DNA from: Candidatus Tenderia electrophaga
GTDB lineage: Bacteria; Pseudomonadota; Gammaproteobacteria; Tenderiales; Tenderiaceae
Direction: 5' to 3'
Assembly (NCBI GenBank): GCA_001447805.1
Contig: CP013099.1
Coordinates: 2,179,181 to 2,243,180 of the forward strand
DNA length: 64,000 nt
Positions 52,829 to 61,740 of this stretch are shown here, piece after piece. Each line of letters begins with the position of its first letter. Position 1 is the stretch's first letter. The translations under genes were made by a program, and so were the position numbers. Under the pieces are notes generated by a model that was not told the DNA's origin, searched no databases, and was given only the letters and a program-made list of their open reading frames with translations.

Positions 52829-53591
52829 GTTCGGCCTTGTGCAAGGCGCGCACCATGCCCAGATTCAGGTGGCTGAAACCCAAGGCATCGCCCGCTTGAA
52901 CGGTGAAGGACGCATCCGGTTCGCCCATCTGGTCAAGCACAATCGCGGCACCGTCGAAATCGTCGTCGGCGGTGTAGCCGTTGGTCGTTACGATGGTGGT
53001 CAGGCGCGCCTGATGCGCGGAGCGCATGCCGTTATAGGAATCCTCGAAGGCGACACACTGTTCCGAGGCCAGATTCATCTTGTCCAGCACATAGTGAAAG
53101 ATATCGGGCGCGGGTTTTTTCAAGGGCACCACATCACCCGCGCCGATCACTTCGAACCAGTCAATCGAATCGGCGCCCAGGGTGTAGGTCAACAGTGCGG
53201 TGACGTTCTCCGGCGTGGTGGTGGTGGCGATGGCCAAACGCACGCCCGCATCCTTGGCCTCATTGATCAAACGCTCCACCCCGGGGCGCAGCGGAATGGC
53301 GCCTTTCGCCATCAGCTTGGTGTAGAAGCCGGTCTTGGCGGCATGCAGACCGGCGACGAATTCATCCAAATCACCCGGGCGTTTGAAACCGGTATTGTAT
53401 TTATCGAGATAGAAGCGAATGCGCTCCTTACCGCCGGTCACCGCCAGCAACTCACCGTAGAGTTCCGGGCTCCACTCCCAATCCAACCCCGCTTCCTGGA
53501 AGGCCAGATTGAAGGCGACGCGATGGCCGTCGCGCTCGGTGTCGGCCAGGGTGCCGTCGACATCAAAAATCAGTGCCGCTAGTGTGCTCAT
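52821..53591 (-). CDS. cbbY: HAD phosphatase, CbbY family
   Basis: A 256-residue haloacid-dehalogenase phosphatase. The catalytic motif I is FDVDGTLADTERDGHRVAFN, motif II is ATTTTPEN, motif III includes PLKKPAPDIF and motif IV AFEDSYNGM. TGGKERIRFYL and GVRLAIATTTT are typical of CbbY, which in Rhodobacter hydrolyses xylulose-1,5-bisphosphate, an inhibitor of RubisCO. The subfamily match is good, so a link to RubisCO elsewhere in the genome is plausible. It is upstream of and overlaps the aminotransferase gene. Confidence 0.88.
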   Translation of the reverse strand: MSTLAALIFDVDGTLADTERDGHRVAFNLAFQEAGLDWEWSPELYGELLAVTGGKERIRFYLDKYNTGFKRPGDLDEFVAGLHAAKTGFYTKLMAKGAIPLRPGVERLINEAKDAGVRLAIATTTTPENVTALLTYTLGADSIDWFEVIGAGDVVPLKKPAPDIFHYVLDKMNLASEQCVAFEDSYNGMRSAHQARLTTIVTTNGYTADDDFDGAAIVLDQMGEPDASFTVQAGDALGFSHLNLGMVRALHKAEHG

Positions 53592-53718
53592 GCTGCATTC
53601 CTTTCATCTATCAGGATTTCTCGAGGGGGGCATTTTAACACCAATCGTCCGCGATTAACCTTTTGAACTGAAATGGCTTTTCCTTTTGCGCCGGCATTCC
53701 TGCAGACACATCGCGCTA

Positions 53719-53747
53719 TTGCCTCGCACCTCGATTTCTAGTATATA
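53719..53747 (+). promoter_or_regulatory. Sigma-70 promoter of dksA
   Basis: TTGCCT (53719-53724), a 17-base spacer and TATATA (53742-53747), 36 bases ahead of the dksA start. Good match in both position and spacing. Confidence 0.65.
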
Positions 53748-53782
53748 TTCGGGTCTTTATGTTGAGGCACCAGGAGAAGGGA

Positions 53783-54430
53783 ATGTCCCCGAAGAAAGCT
53801 AGCGCAAACAAAGCGGCGCCCAAGAAAAAGGCCGTCGCCAAGAAAAAGGTTGCCACCAAAAAGAAAGTCGTCGCGAAGAAAAAGGCTGCGACGGGCGGCC
53901 ACAAGGGCGCGCCTAAAAAGACGGCCGCGCCGAAGAAAAAGGCGACACCGAAGAAAAAGGCCGCCTCCAAAAAAATGAGCGCGACGGAGGCCAAGGCCCG
54001 TGCTGACAAGCTGCTGCAGGGCTTTGGCAATTTCGAGCCCTATCAGCCGAAAAAAGGCGAGGAGTACATGAACGATGACCAGATCGCTCATTTCCGCCAA
54101 ATCCTGACCGCCTGGAAACATGCCCTGATGGAAGAGGTGGACCGCACGGTTCAGCACATGCAGGACGAGGCGGCCAACTTTCCCGATCCCAACGACCGCG
54201 CCAGCCAGGAGTCGGACTTCACTATGGAATTGCGCACCCGCGACCGCGAGCGCAAGCTGATCAAAAAGATCGAGGAATCCCTCAAGGTGCTCGACAGTGA
54301 AGACTACGGCTATTGCGAAAGCTGCGGTGTGGAGATCGGCATCCGTCGCCTCGAAGCGCGGCCCACCGCGACGCTGTGCATCGACTGCAAGACACTGGAT
54401 GAAATCCGCGAAAAACAAAAAGGGGGCTAA
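53783..54430 (+). CDS. dksA: DksA with lysine/alanine-rich histone-H1-like N-terminal tail
   Basis: RNA polymerase secondary-channel factor that works with ppGpp. ATG at 53783 is set by AGGAG 7-11 bases ahead; an in-frame ATG at 53759 has none. The 215-residue product starts with about 65 residues of lysine-rich repeats ([18 protein letters not shown] units). The DksA core follows from about 75: coiled coil, tip residues in [11 protein letters not shown] and a zinc finger with C178, C181, C199 and C202 (CESC...CIDC). E. coli DksA (151 residues) has no such tail. The stop lies within the terminator stem. Confidence 0.94.
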   Translation: MSPKKASANKAAPKKKAVAKKKVATKKKVVAKKKAATGGHKGAPKKTAAPKKKATPKKKAASKKMSATEAKARADKLLQGFGNFEPYQPKKGEEYMNDDQIAHFRQILTAWKHALMEEVDRTVQHMQDEAANFPDPNDRASQESDFTMELRTRDRERKLIKKIEESLKVLDSEDYGYCESCGVEIGIRRLEARPTATLCIDCKTLDEIREKQKGG

Positions 54431-54445
54431 AGCCCCCTTTTTTTA
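54421..54445 (+). terminator. Intrinsic terminator of dksA
   Basis: AGGGGGCT (54421-54428) pairs with AGCCCCCT (54431-54438) around a two-base AA and is followed by a T-run. The dksA stop codon is part of the loop. Confidence 0.92.
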
Positions 54446-54462
54446 TTTTTCGTTCCGGCGCC

Positions 54463-54789
54463 CTAACCGGTTTTCACACCTGGCTGCTGTTCCAGCTCGG
54501 TGATCTTGGTTTCACATACCTGACTTACCTGCAAGCGATTGGCGCGCACAAACTGCATGATATAGTCGAACGCGGTGGGGTTGGTCTCTTTGAGCGAGTT
54601 TTCGACCACCAGGCATTTTTCACCCTCGACCATGCTCGGCTTAACGGCATTGGAGTAATGCAGACGTTGATCTTTACCGAAACTTGCCATTGTCGTGGAG
54701 ATGCGCTCTATCCAATCACTCGGCCGGAATCTGCGCCCTTCCTCGGTCACGCTTCGTATCACGAGTTTACAACCAGATTTCAATTCCAT
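54463..54789 (-). CDS. DUF3579 family protein
   Basis: A 108-residue cytoplasmic protein of the DUF3579 family found in beta- and gammaproteobacteria. Features are VIRSVTEEGRRFRPSDWIER, YSNAVKPSMVEGEKCLVVE and AFDYIMQFVRANRLQV. The function is unknown. It is convergent with dksA and divergent from acs. Confidence 0.85.
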   Translation of the reverse strand: MELKSGCKLVIRSVTEEGRRFRPSDWIERISTTMASFGKDQRLHYSNAVKPSMVEGEKCLVVENSLKETNPTAFDYIMQFVRANRLQVSQVCETKITELEQQPGVKTG

Positions 54790-55030
54790 TTTATGACTAC
54801 CTAATCAGAATCGCTCGCCTCCGGGCGATTCTGTAGTTGTGGATTTTCAGGGAGTGTAACTAGCGTTGCTATCGGCAAGTCAGTGACATTCATAAGGGGT
54901 ATTATACAACGAAGCCCCCTCTGGTAGGTCAATACCCTTCCAGAAAATAGTGCGTTTTCGCATAATGGGGTGATCGCCTCATCCGAAACGGACGAATATT
55001 TCAAAACAATGACACCACTGGGAGGGATTC

Positions 55031-56998
55031 ATGAGCGTCCAAAATATCGACTCGGTACTCCAGGAAGAGCGTTTGTTTCCGCCTTCTTCCGACTTTGTCC
55101 AGGCCGCCGCCATCAACGACGCCGAAACTCTTGCCGCCCTGCGGCGCCGGGCCGAGGAAGATTACGAGGGCTTCTGGGGCGATCTGGCGCGCCAGGAACT
55201 CGACTGGCAGACTCCCTTCAATAATATTTTAGATCAAAGCCGGGCACCCCATTTTCGCTGGTTCCACGACGGGCGCCTGAATGTCTCCTACAACTGCCTG
55301 GATCGTCATCTGGAGGCGCGCGGCGACCATCCCGCCATCATCTTCGAAGGCGAACAGCACGACATCAAGACACTCAGCTACCGCGAGTTGCACGCCCAGG
55401 TGTGCCGCTTCGCCAATGCCCTCAAGGCCCAAGGCATAGCCAAGGGCGATCGCGTGGTCATCTATATGCCCATGACCCCCGAGGCAGTGGTGGCCATGCA
55501 GGCCTGCGCCCGCATCGGCGCCGTTCATTCGGTGGTGTTCGGCGGTTTTTCCGCCGAGTCGCTCAAAGACCGCATCGAGGACGCCGGCGCGCGCATGCTG
55601 ATCACCGCCGACGGCGGCAACCGCGGCGGCAAGATCATCCCATTGAAGCAGGCAGCCGATAAGGCCCTGGCCCACGGCTGCCCCAGCATCGAGCGGGTAG
55701 TGGTATTCAAGCGCACCGGCCACGACGTGGATTTCAATGCCGAACGCGACGTCTGGTGGCATGACGCCATCGACGGCATGGATAGCAGCTGCGAACCCGA
55801 GTGGGTTGAGGCCGAGCATCCCCTCTTCCTTCTCTACACCTCGGGCTCCACCGGCAAGCCCAAGGGCATCCAGCACGCCAGCGGCGGCTACCTGCTGGGC
55901 GCCATTCTCACCATGAAGTGGGTCTTCGACATCAAGGACGACGACATTTACTGGTGTACCGCCGACGTGGGCTGGATCACCGGCCACACCTACGTGGCCT
56001 ATGGCCCGCTGGCGGTGGGCAGCACCGCCCTGATCTACGAAGGTGCCCCCACGGTGCCGGACAGCGGCCGTTTCTGGGATATCTGCGAACGCCACAAAGT
56101 GAGTGTCTTTTACACCGCCCCGACGGCCATCCGCGCGCTGATGAAATGCGGCGACGACATCCCGGCCAAATACGATCTCTCCACACTGAGACTGCTCGGC
56201 ACCGTGGGTGAGCCCATCAATCCCGAGGCCTGGATCTGGTATCACAAGGTGATCGGCGGCGAACGCTGCCCCATCGTCGATACCTGGTGGCAAACCGAGA
56301 CCGGCTGCAACATGATTGCCCCCGTGCCCGGCGTGGTGGCCACCAAGCCCGGCTCCTGCACCCTGCCGCTCCCCGGTGTCATGGCCGACGTGGTGGACGA
56401 TAAGGGCAACAGCATCCGCGAGCCCAACAAGGGCGGTTACCTGGTCATCACAAAACCCTGGCCCTCCATGCTGCGCACCATCTGGGGCGACGACGAGCGC
56501 TACGTCAGCACCTACTGGCCCAAGTTCGACGGCAAATACTATCTGGCCGGCGACAGCGCCCGACGCGACAAAGACGGCTATTTCTGGATCATGGGTCGTA
56601 TTGACGATGTACTCAATGTCTCGGGTCACCGGCTTGGCACCATGGAGGTGGAATCGGCCCTGGTGGCCCACCCGCGCGTAGCCGAGGCCGCGGTGGTGGG
56701 GCGGCCCGACGAGATCAAGGGCGAGGCCATCTTCGCCTACGTGGTGCTCAAAGGCGACCGTCCCGAGGGCGGGGTTGACCGCGCACTGACCAAGGAGCTG
56801 CGCGCCTGGGTGGCGGAGCAAATCGGTCCCATCGCCAAGCCGGACGACATCCGTTACGCCGACAATCTGCCCAAGACCCGCTCCGGCAAGATCATGCGCC
56901 GGCTGCTGCGCAGCATCGCCCAGGGCGAGGAGATCACCCAAGACACCTCGACCCTGGAAAATGAAGGCATACTGCTGCAGCTGCAGGGCAAGGCCTGA
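55031..56998 (+). CDS. acs: Acetyl-CoA synthetase
   Basis: Activates acetate to acetyl-CoA through acetyl-AMP. The 655-residue product has ATP-binding P-loop [11 protein letters not shown], the [10 protein letters not shown] motif, and the C-terminal [17 protein letters not shown] and [10 protein letters not shown]. Lys620 in that motif is the residue acetylated to switch off Acs in other bacteria. ATG at 55031 has GGGAGGG upstream. The 240-base gap to DUF3579 holds no further gene that I can support. Confidence 0.97.
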   Translation: MSVQNIDSVLQEERLFPPSSDFVQAAAINDAETLAALRRRAEEDYEGFWGDLARQELDWQTPFNNILDQSRAPHFRWFHDGRLNVSYNCLDRHLEARGDHPAIIFEGEQHDIKTLSYRELHAQVCRFANALKAQGIAKGDRVVIYMPMTPEAVVAMQACARIGAVHSVVFGGFSAESLKDRIEDAGARMLITADGGNRGGKIIPLKQAADKALAHGCPSIERVVVFKRTGHDVDFNAERDVWWHDAIDGMDSSCEPEWVEAEHPLFLLYTSGSTGKPKGIQHASGGYLLGAILTMKWVFDIKDDDIYWCTADVGWITGHTYVAYGPLAVGSTALIYEGAPTVPDSGRFWDICERHKVSVFYTAPTAIRALMKCGDDIPAKYDLSTLRLLGTVGEPINPEAWIWYHKVIGGERCPIVDTWWQTETGCNMIAPVPGVVATKPGSCTLPLPGVMADVVDDKGNSIREPNKGGYLVITKPWPSMLRTIWGDDERYVSTYWPKFDGKYYLAGDSARRDKDGYFWIMGRIDDVLNVSGHRLGTMEVESALVAHPRVAEAAVVGRPDEIKGEAIFAYVVLKGDRPEGGVDRALTKELRAWVAEQIGPIAKPDDIRYADNLPKTRSGKIMRRLLRSIAQGEEITQDTSTLENEGILLQLQGKA

Positions 56999-57055
56999 CG
57001 ACCGGGGTAATTGAAGCGATGACCTCGGCTCCCGCCAATACACGCACTATCCGTA

Positions 57056-57084
57056 TTGACTTTGCCCACCCCGTTTGCTGTAAT
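57056..57084 (+). promoter_or_regulatory. Strong sigma-70 promoter
   Basis: TTGACT (57056-57061), exactly 17 bases, then TGTAAT (57079-57084). There is no reading frame to serve downstream; the transcript runs to a terminator about 200 bases on. Confidence 0.7.
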
Positions 57085-57090
57085 GGTTAC

Positions 57091-57290
57091 GACCTTACAG
57101 TTTGCATGGTTAGTAGCTGTGTATCATGCCAAGGGGTGCCGCGCGGGTTGGCGCCCAGATACCGAATATGAGTGACACGGCATATTCGACTGCAAACCGG
57201 GGTTTAGAAAAATAGAGACACGATCTCCTCCTAAGTCGTCGTCGCTTATTGTTACAACCCACCAGGGGCGCCCCAACCGCCCCTTTTTTT
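57091..57290 (+). ncRNA. Candidate small RNA with anti-Shine-Dalgarno motif
   Basis: About 200 bases from a good promoter to an intrinsic terminator, with no coding frame. The 5' part can fold as a three-way junction: closing stem GTTTGCA/TGCAAAC (57100-57106 with 57191-57197) around hairpins GGGGTGCC/GGCGCCC (57133-57140 with 57150-57156) and CGAATAT/ATATTCG (57163-57169 with 57182-57188). A single-stranded stretch follows with CTCCTCC at 57225-57231, complementary to ribosome-binding sites. It could act on mRNAs by masking their Shine-Dalgarno sequence. It does not match 6S, tmRNA or RNase P RNA as far as I can tell. Confidence 0.6.
57264..57290 (+). terminator. Terminator of the candidate small RNA
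   Basis: AGGGGCG (57264-57270) pairs with CGCCCCT (57278-57284) across a 7-base loop, followed by seven T residues. Confidence 0.85.
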
Positions 57291-57315
57291 GTCTCCGGAA
57301 TATGCCAGCCCGAAC

Positions 57316-57345
57316 AAAAAAAGAGGGGCGCCGTTGTGGCACCCC
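57316..57345 (-). terminator. Minus-strand terminator facing the small RNA
   Basis: Read on the minus strand: GGGGTGCC, loop ACAAC, GGCGCCCC (one G-U pair), then TC and seven T residues. It implies a leftward transcript from within 57346-57721 whose promoter I could not identify. Confidence 0.65.
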
Positions 57346-57359
57346 GAAGTTAGGGAGGA

Positions 57360-57383
57360 TATGAAAAAGAGAGGTTTTTCATA
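57360..57383. repeat. Inverted repeat TATGAAAAA/TTTTTCATA
   Basis: A perfect 9-base inverted repeat with a 6-base GAGAGG centre. It could be a protein-binding site or a short hairpin; no partner is known. Confidence 0.5.
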
Positions 57384-57721
57384 CCACGTCGGCCGAGCTG
57401 GAGGTACCCGGCCAGTAACCATGATGCATGTTACGGACCAAGCGGAATGCGCCCAGCCCTTGACGGCAAGTCTTTAATAATCAAACACATGCTAAAATCC
57501 CTCCGCGCCGTGTCTGCCCACTGGCGGTGCCGCCGCACCGATTTGGCGCAATCACTTTAGAATCTCTCCAAATCTGGCCACAAGTACAAAAATCACTTAA
57601 CATAGCCTCCCATTCTTGGTGTACCAGAATGACACTCCGCAAACAGCGGGGCCGGGGTCCAGCACGGGACCTCAACCCAGCCGCTCCCACCTACGCCCGG
57701 CCGCAAACACAGGATGTATGT

Positions 57722-60700
57722 ATGAATCGACACCAACGGCAACTGTTACTGGAGCGCTATTTTCAACAGGTCAACGACGTGATTCTGTCGCGCCAGCACC
57801 CCATCACCGGCCTACTGCCGGCCAGTACCGCCGTCAACGCCCACGGCGATTACACCGATGCCTGGGTACGCGACAATGTCTACAGCATCATGTCGGCCTG
57901 GGGACTGGCGCTGGCCTACCGCAAACTGGACAACAATCAGGGCCGCGCCTATCTGCTGGAACAGAGCGTGGTGAAACTGATGCGCGGCCTGCTCATCGCC
58001 CAGATGAAACAGGCCGGCAAGGTGGAACAATTCAAGGCCGACCAAAGCGCTGAAAACGCCCTGCACGCCAAATACGATACCCAGACCGGTGACCCGGTGG
58101 TGGGCGACGACGAATGGGGCCATCTGCAACTCGACGCCACCTCGCTCTACCTGCTGATGCTGGCGCAGATGACCGCCTCGGGGCTGCGTATCGTGTATAC
58201 CCTGGACGAGGTCGACTTCGTGCAAAATCTGGTGCATTACATCGGTCGCGCCTATCGCACGCCGGACTACGGCATCTGGGAACGCGGCCACAAGATCAAC
58301 CATGGTCTGCGTGAACTCAACGCCAGCTCCATCGGCATGGCCAAAGCCGCGCTGGAATCGCTGCGCGAACTCAACCTGTTCGGGCCCGAGGGCGGCAGCG
58401 AATCGGTGATCCATGTGGTCGCCGACGAGATCGCCCGTACCCGCAGTACGCTCAAGGCAATTCTGCCGCGCGAGTCCGGTTCCAAAGAGGTGGACGCCGC
58501 CCTGCTCAGCGTGATCGGCTTTCCCGCCTTCGCTGTCGAGGACGAGGCGCTGGCCCAGCACACCCTTCATGCCGTGATCGGTAAGCTGCAAGGGCGTTAC
58601 GGCTGCAAACGCTTCTTGCTCGACGGCCACCAGACCGCCCTGGAAGATTCGGAGCGTCTGCACTACGAGCCCCACGAGTTGAAGCAGTTCGAGCATATCG
58701 AATCGGAATGGCCACTGTTCTTCACCTATCTACTGCTCGATGCCCTGTTCCGCCAGGACGAGGAAGCCGCCCAAGACTACCGCCGGCGACTGGAACAACT
58801 GGCCGTCGACCGCAACGGTCACCCGTTGCTGCCGGAACTGTTCTATGTGCCGCTCGAGGCCATCGAGCTGGAAAAGGCCCAGCCCCACAGCCAGACACGC
58901 CTGCCCAATGAAAACGTGCCGCTGGTCTGGGCCCAGAGTCTGTTCTATCTCGGCACCATGATCCAGGACGGCCTACTGGAGATCAGCGATATCGATCCGC
59001 TGCAGCGCCATCTCAGCATCGGTCGCCAGCGCGCCACATGTATCCAGGTCGCCTTGCTGGCGGAAGACGAAACGGTGCAGCAGCGCCTGTTGGATCAAGG
59101 CGTGGTCAGCGAGACCCTGGCGCAGGTGGCGCCGATTCAAGTGCGCACCGCCCGGGAACTGGCCGAATGCCTGTATCGCTTGGGCAAGAACGACAAGCTG
59201 CAACTCACCGGCCGGCCGCCGCGGCGCATCCGCAGCCTGACCACCTCGCAGGTGTTCCAGATCGACGACAAGACGCTGGTGTTCCTGCCCGAGTTTCTCA
59301 ACCAGAGCGATTTCTATCTTAACCACGACAACAAGCTCTTGGTGGAACAACTGAAAAGCGAACTGGCCTATCATCAACACAACTGGGACATCCCCGGCCG
59401 ACCGCTGCTGATTCTCCAGATCAGCGCTGCCATGCTGCACCAAGAGGGCCAGAACGATCTCATCAATCTGATCAGGCAACTGCAGCAGGGCGAGTTCAAT
59501 GACATCCCGGTGCGTATGGGCCGTCTGGCAGAACTCATGACCACCGCCGCCAAGCGCCGGCTGGATTATCTGCATGATTATGAATTCGCCGCACCGCCCC
59601 AGGCCACCGCGCGCCTCAGCCGCCAGCGGCTCAAATACGACGCCATGAAGACCCGCCCCATCTCCGCCGGCCAGGAGCAGAAGGTGGACCTGGCGACCAA
59701 ACCCGCCGACCTCAGCGAACGGCTCGACTACAGCGACAACCCCTATCTGCAGATCGCCATCCTCACGCGCCTGGTGGAACTGGTCGGCTTTGAACACCCC
59801 CTCAGCCTGTCCCAGGGCGCTGAGCAAACCGACGTCTGCGAGCTGATTAAAGAGCTTTATACGCGCGCTGTGATGAATCATATCTGGTCAGTGGTGCGCC
59901 AGGCGGCCATCCTGCTGAACAAGCACGACGCCGGCCTCGAAGACGCCGTCACCGAACTGCTAGTGCGGCAGAAATGGGTCGACCTGGGGCGTTCCTACAC
60001 CAACCAGGCCCTGGTCACCGAACCGCGCAGCAACCGCGAGATCGTCGCCCTGATTCAAGAATACGGCGGCGACGACAAGCGCCTGCACGTGCTGTCCGAA
60101 GAGGCCTTGATCTCCCTCGGCGCCCTCATCAAGGCCGAACCCGATCTGTTCGAGCAGATCCTCACCCTGCGCATCCACGATCTGATCGCCCTGCTCATCA
60201 ACAAGATCGCTGCCGAGTATCACATCAACCAAAGCGAGGCCTTCGAAACCCTGCTTCAACTCAGACCCTATGAAATCCAACTGCAGCTGCGCAGCGTGCT
60301 GGGTGGCATGGGCTCGGCCCTGGACCAGGTCTTCAACCTGGAGACCTTGCACTATTCAGGTGTCGACAACGAACTTAACCGCGTCGTATTCCGCAAAAAA
60401 GAAGATCCGGACGCCTGCGGCGGCTACCCGGACTGGCTGTCCTGGCGCCAGCATCACGGCGTGCTGACGCGCATGGCCGACAGCTTTTACGTCGGCGTCT
60501 GGAATGTACTGGGCGGCTGTCCCGGCGTCGTCATCGGCGACCGCTACGAACGCAGCAACTATCTCGACGCCGAGTTGCGTTCCGCCACCACCGCCAACGA
60601 GCAAAACTTCGCCCTGATGGTGGCCCAACTGCTGAACAAGATCCACGCCCCGGAATACCGCCATCTGGCCATCGAGGCCCTCACCACCCTGGCCGCCATC

Positions 60701-60964
60701 TTCCGCGCCAATCCCGACCTCACACTCAACGACGAGATCATCCTCGACGTGCTCATCGGCCACGCCGTGCGCCAGGCCTGGCTGGAACGCCACCCGGAGG
60801 ATCAAGCCAATTACGAACGGCACAAGGCAAACGCCTGGGAGATGTTTTATCTCATGCCGCCGCACGAGGCCGCCACCGCCTTGATGGACGCCTTCATGTT
60901 TTTGCTCAGCCCCGGCAACGCCACCCTGACCGAACCACAATCTTCAGAGGAATTAGCCGGTTAA
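57722..60964 (+). CDS. Phosphorylase kinase alpha/beta-like protein (GH15 fold)
   Basis: A 1080-residue protein related to the regulatory subunits of animal phosphorylase kinase. The N-terminal about 450 residues form an alpha6/alpha6 GH15-type barrel (ITGLLPASTA, DAWVRDNVYSIMSAWGLALA, IWERGHKINHG, FPAFAVEDEAL). The C-terminal part (about 550-1060) carries the long helical region typical of these subunits. ATG at 57722 has AGGA about 10 bases ahead. No kinase domain or calmodulin-type protein lies nearby. A glucan-binding or hydrolase role is possible; no bacterial function is established to my knowledge. Confidence 0.88.
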   Translation: MNRHQRQLLLERYFQQVNDVILSRQHPITGLLPASTAVNAHGDYTDAWVRDNVYSIMSAWGLALAYRKLDNNQGRAYLLEQSVVKLMRGLLIAQMKQAGKVEQFKADQSAENALHAKYDTQTGDPVVGDDEWGHLQLDATSLYLLMLAQMTASGLRIVYTLDEVDFVQNLVHYIGRAYRTPDYGIWERGHKINHGLRELNASSIGMAKAALESLRELNLFGPEGGSESVIHVVADEIARTRSTLKAILPRESGSKEVDAALLSVIGFPAFAVEDEALAQHTLHAVIGKLQGRYGCKRFLLDGHQTALEDSERLHYEPHELKQFEHIESEWPLFFTYLLLDALFRQDEEAAQDYRRRLEQLAVDRNGHPLLPELFYVPLEAIELEKAQPHSQTRLPNENVPLVWAQSLFYLGTMIQDGLLEISDIDPLQRHLSIGRQRATCIQVALLAEDETVQQRLLDQGVVSETLAQVAPIQVRTARELAECLYRLGKNDKLQLTGRPPRRIRSLTTSQVFQIDDKTLVFLPEFLNQSDFYLNHDNKLLVEQLKSELAYHQHNWDIPGRPLLILQISAAMLHQEGQNDLINLIRQLQQGEFNDIPVRMGRLAELMTTAAKRRLDYLHDYEFAAPPQATARLSRQRLKYDAMKTRPISAGQEQKVDLATKPADLSERLDYSDNPYLQIAILTRLVELVGFEHPLSLSQGAEQTDVCELIKELYTRAVMNHIWSVVRQAAILLNKHDAGLEDAVTELLVRQKWVDLGRSYTNQALVTEPRSNREIVALIQEYGGDDKRLHVLSEEALISLGALIKAEPDLFEQILTLRIHDLIALLINKIAAEYHINQSEAFETLLQLRPYEIQLQLRSVLGGMGSALDQVFNLETLHYSGVDNELNRVVFRKKEDPDACGGYPDWLSWRQHHGVLTRMADSFYVGVWNVLGGCPGVVIGDRYERSNYLDAELRSATTANEQNFALMVAQLLNKIHAPEYRHLAIEALTTLAAIFRANPDLTLNDEIILDVLIGHAVRQAWLERHPEDQANYERHKANAWEMFYLMPPHEAATALMDAFMFLLSPGNATLTEPQSSEELAG

Positions 60965-60988
60965 GCGAAAGATTCAGGGCCGACCGTG

Positions 60989-61017
60989 TTGACCTTTGGA
61001 GAGCATGACAGTAATAT
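60989..61017 (+). promoter_or_regulatory. Promoter of tRNA-Asn
   Basis: TTGACC (60989-60994), 17-base spacer, TAATAT (61012-61017), followed by a GC-rich discriminator (ACCGCCC) typical of stringently controlled stable RNA genes. The tRNA begins 23 bases later. Confidence 0.75.
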
Positions 61018-61040
61018 ACCGCCCTCGATTCAAGCACTCT

Positions 61041-61116
<76 letters not shown>

Positions 61117-61133
61117 TATTTGATAGACATCGA

Positions 61134-61156
61134 AACCGCCTTTCAGGCGGTTTTTT
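61134..61156 (+). terminator. Terminator of tRNA-Asn
   Basis: AACCGCC (61134-61140) pairs with GGCGGTT (61146-61152) around TTTCA, followed by T residues. It lies 18 bases after the tRNA. Confidence 0.88.
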
Positions 61157-61197
61157 CGTTTCCGGCCATGTTTCGTCCGCATGTTAAGATCGCAGCC

Positions 61198-61740
61198 ATG
61201 GCCAAGCACCCCGACATCGATCCCGAAGATCAGGCGTTGTTCCGCCAGGCCATGGCGGATGTGCGGCGCCTCAGCGGCGCGCGCGAGCATCCGGAAAAGC
61301 CACGACCGCCCCCCGAACCACGTCAGACCGAGGCCGACGAAGCGCGCGTGCTAGTGGATATGTTGTCGGACGATTTCGATCCCATCGATGAAGCCACCGG
61401 CGAAGAACTGCTGTTCGCCCGTATCGGCATCCAGAAACAGGTGTTGCGCAAGCTACGTCAGGGGAAATTCGCCCTTGAGGCGGAACTGGACCTGCACGGT
61501 CTGCGGGTGACCGAGGCGCGCCAGCGGCTGATCCTGTTTCTCAACCAATGCCGCGATCGCGGTCTGCGCTGCGTGCGCATCATCCACGGCAAGGGCTTGG
61601 GATCACAGCAAAAACAACCGGTGTTGAAAGGCAAGACAAGCCACTGGCTGCAGCAGCGCGACGAGGTGTTGGCGTTTTGTTCGGCGCGGCCGGTGGACGG
61701 CGGCACCGGGGCGGTCTACGTGTTGCTCAAACGACGTTAA
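61198..61740 (+). CDS. Smr-domain endonuclease
   Basis: A 180-residue Smr protein, related to E. coli SmrA/SmrB; SmrB cuts mRNA at collided ribosomes. ATG at 61198 gives MAKHPDIDPEDQALFRQAMAD, whose start resembles SmrB. The Smr core shows LDLHGLRVTEARQRL (the DLHG motif), CVRIIHGKGLGS and the C-terminal GGTGAVYVLLKRR. The middle and end are closer to SmrA, so no symbol is given. An earlier ATG at 61168 is possible. It ends overlapping the convergent barrel gene by four bases. Confidence 0.9.
   Translation: MAKHPDIDPEDQALFRQAMADVRRLSGAREHPEKPRPPPEPRQTEADEARVLVDMLSDDFDPIDEATGEELLFARIGIQKQVLRKLRQGKFALEAELDLHGLRVTEARQRLILFLNQCRDRGLRCVRIIHGKGLGSQQKQPVLKGKTSHWLQQRDEVLAFCSARPVDGGTGAVYVLLKRR

Larger units (their letters stand above)
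56999..57721. other. 723-base gap between acs and the GH15-like gene
   Basis: No convincing protein gene. It holds a strong promoter (57056-57084), a plus-strand terminator at 57264-57290, a minus-strand terminator at 57316-57345 and an inverted repeat at 57360-57383. The two terminators face each other, which implies two converging non-coding transcripts. Bases 57384-57721 hold nothing else recognisable apart from an AT-rich stretch around 57470-57500 and the leader of the next gene. Confidence 0.6.

Noticed and set aside
54801-55004. A 67-codon minus-strand frame between DUF3579 and acs
   Set aside because: It fills the divergent promoter region and has no recognisable features; kept as non-coding.
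55229-57043. Long open frame on the strand opposite acs
   Set aside because: It lies wholly antisense to a clear acetyl-CoA synthetase and has low-complexity Gly/Ala/His composition typical of mirror frames in GC-rich genes. The same holds for frames antisense to rarA (7772-9184), serS (5715-6824) and smc (43807-44814).
57091-57290. 6S RNA identity for the candidate small RNA
   Set aside because: The ends do not pair into a long rod with a central bubble, and 6S-like conserved segments are absent.
57481-57690. A 69-codon minus-strand frame in the gap after acs
   Set aside because: No ribosome-binding site, Arg/Cys-rich low-quality composition and no family resemblance.
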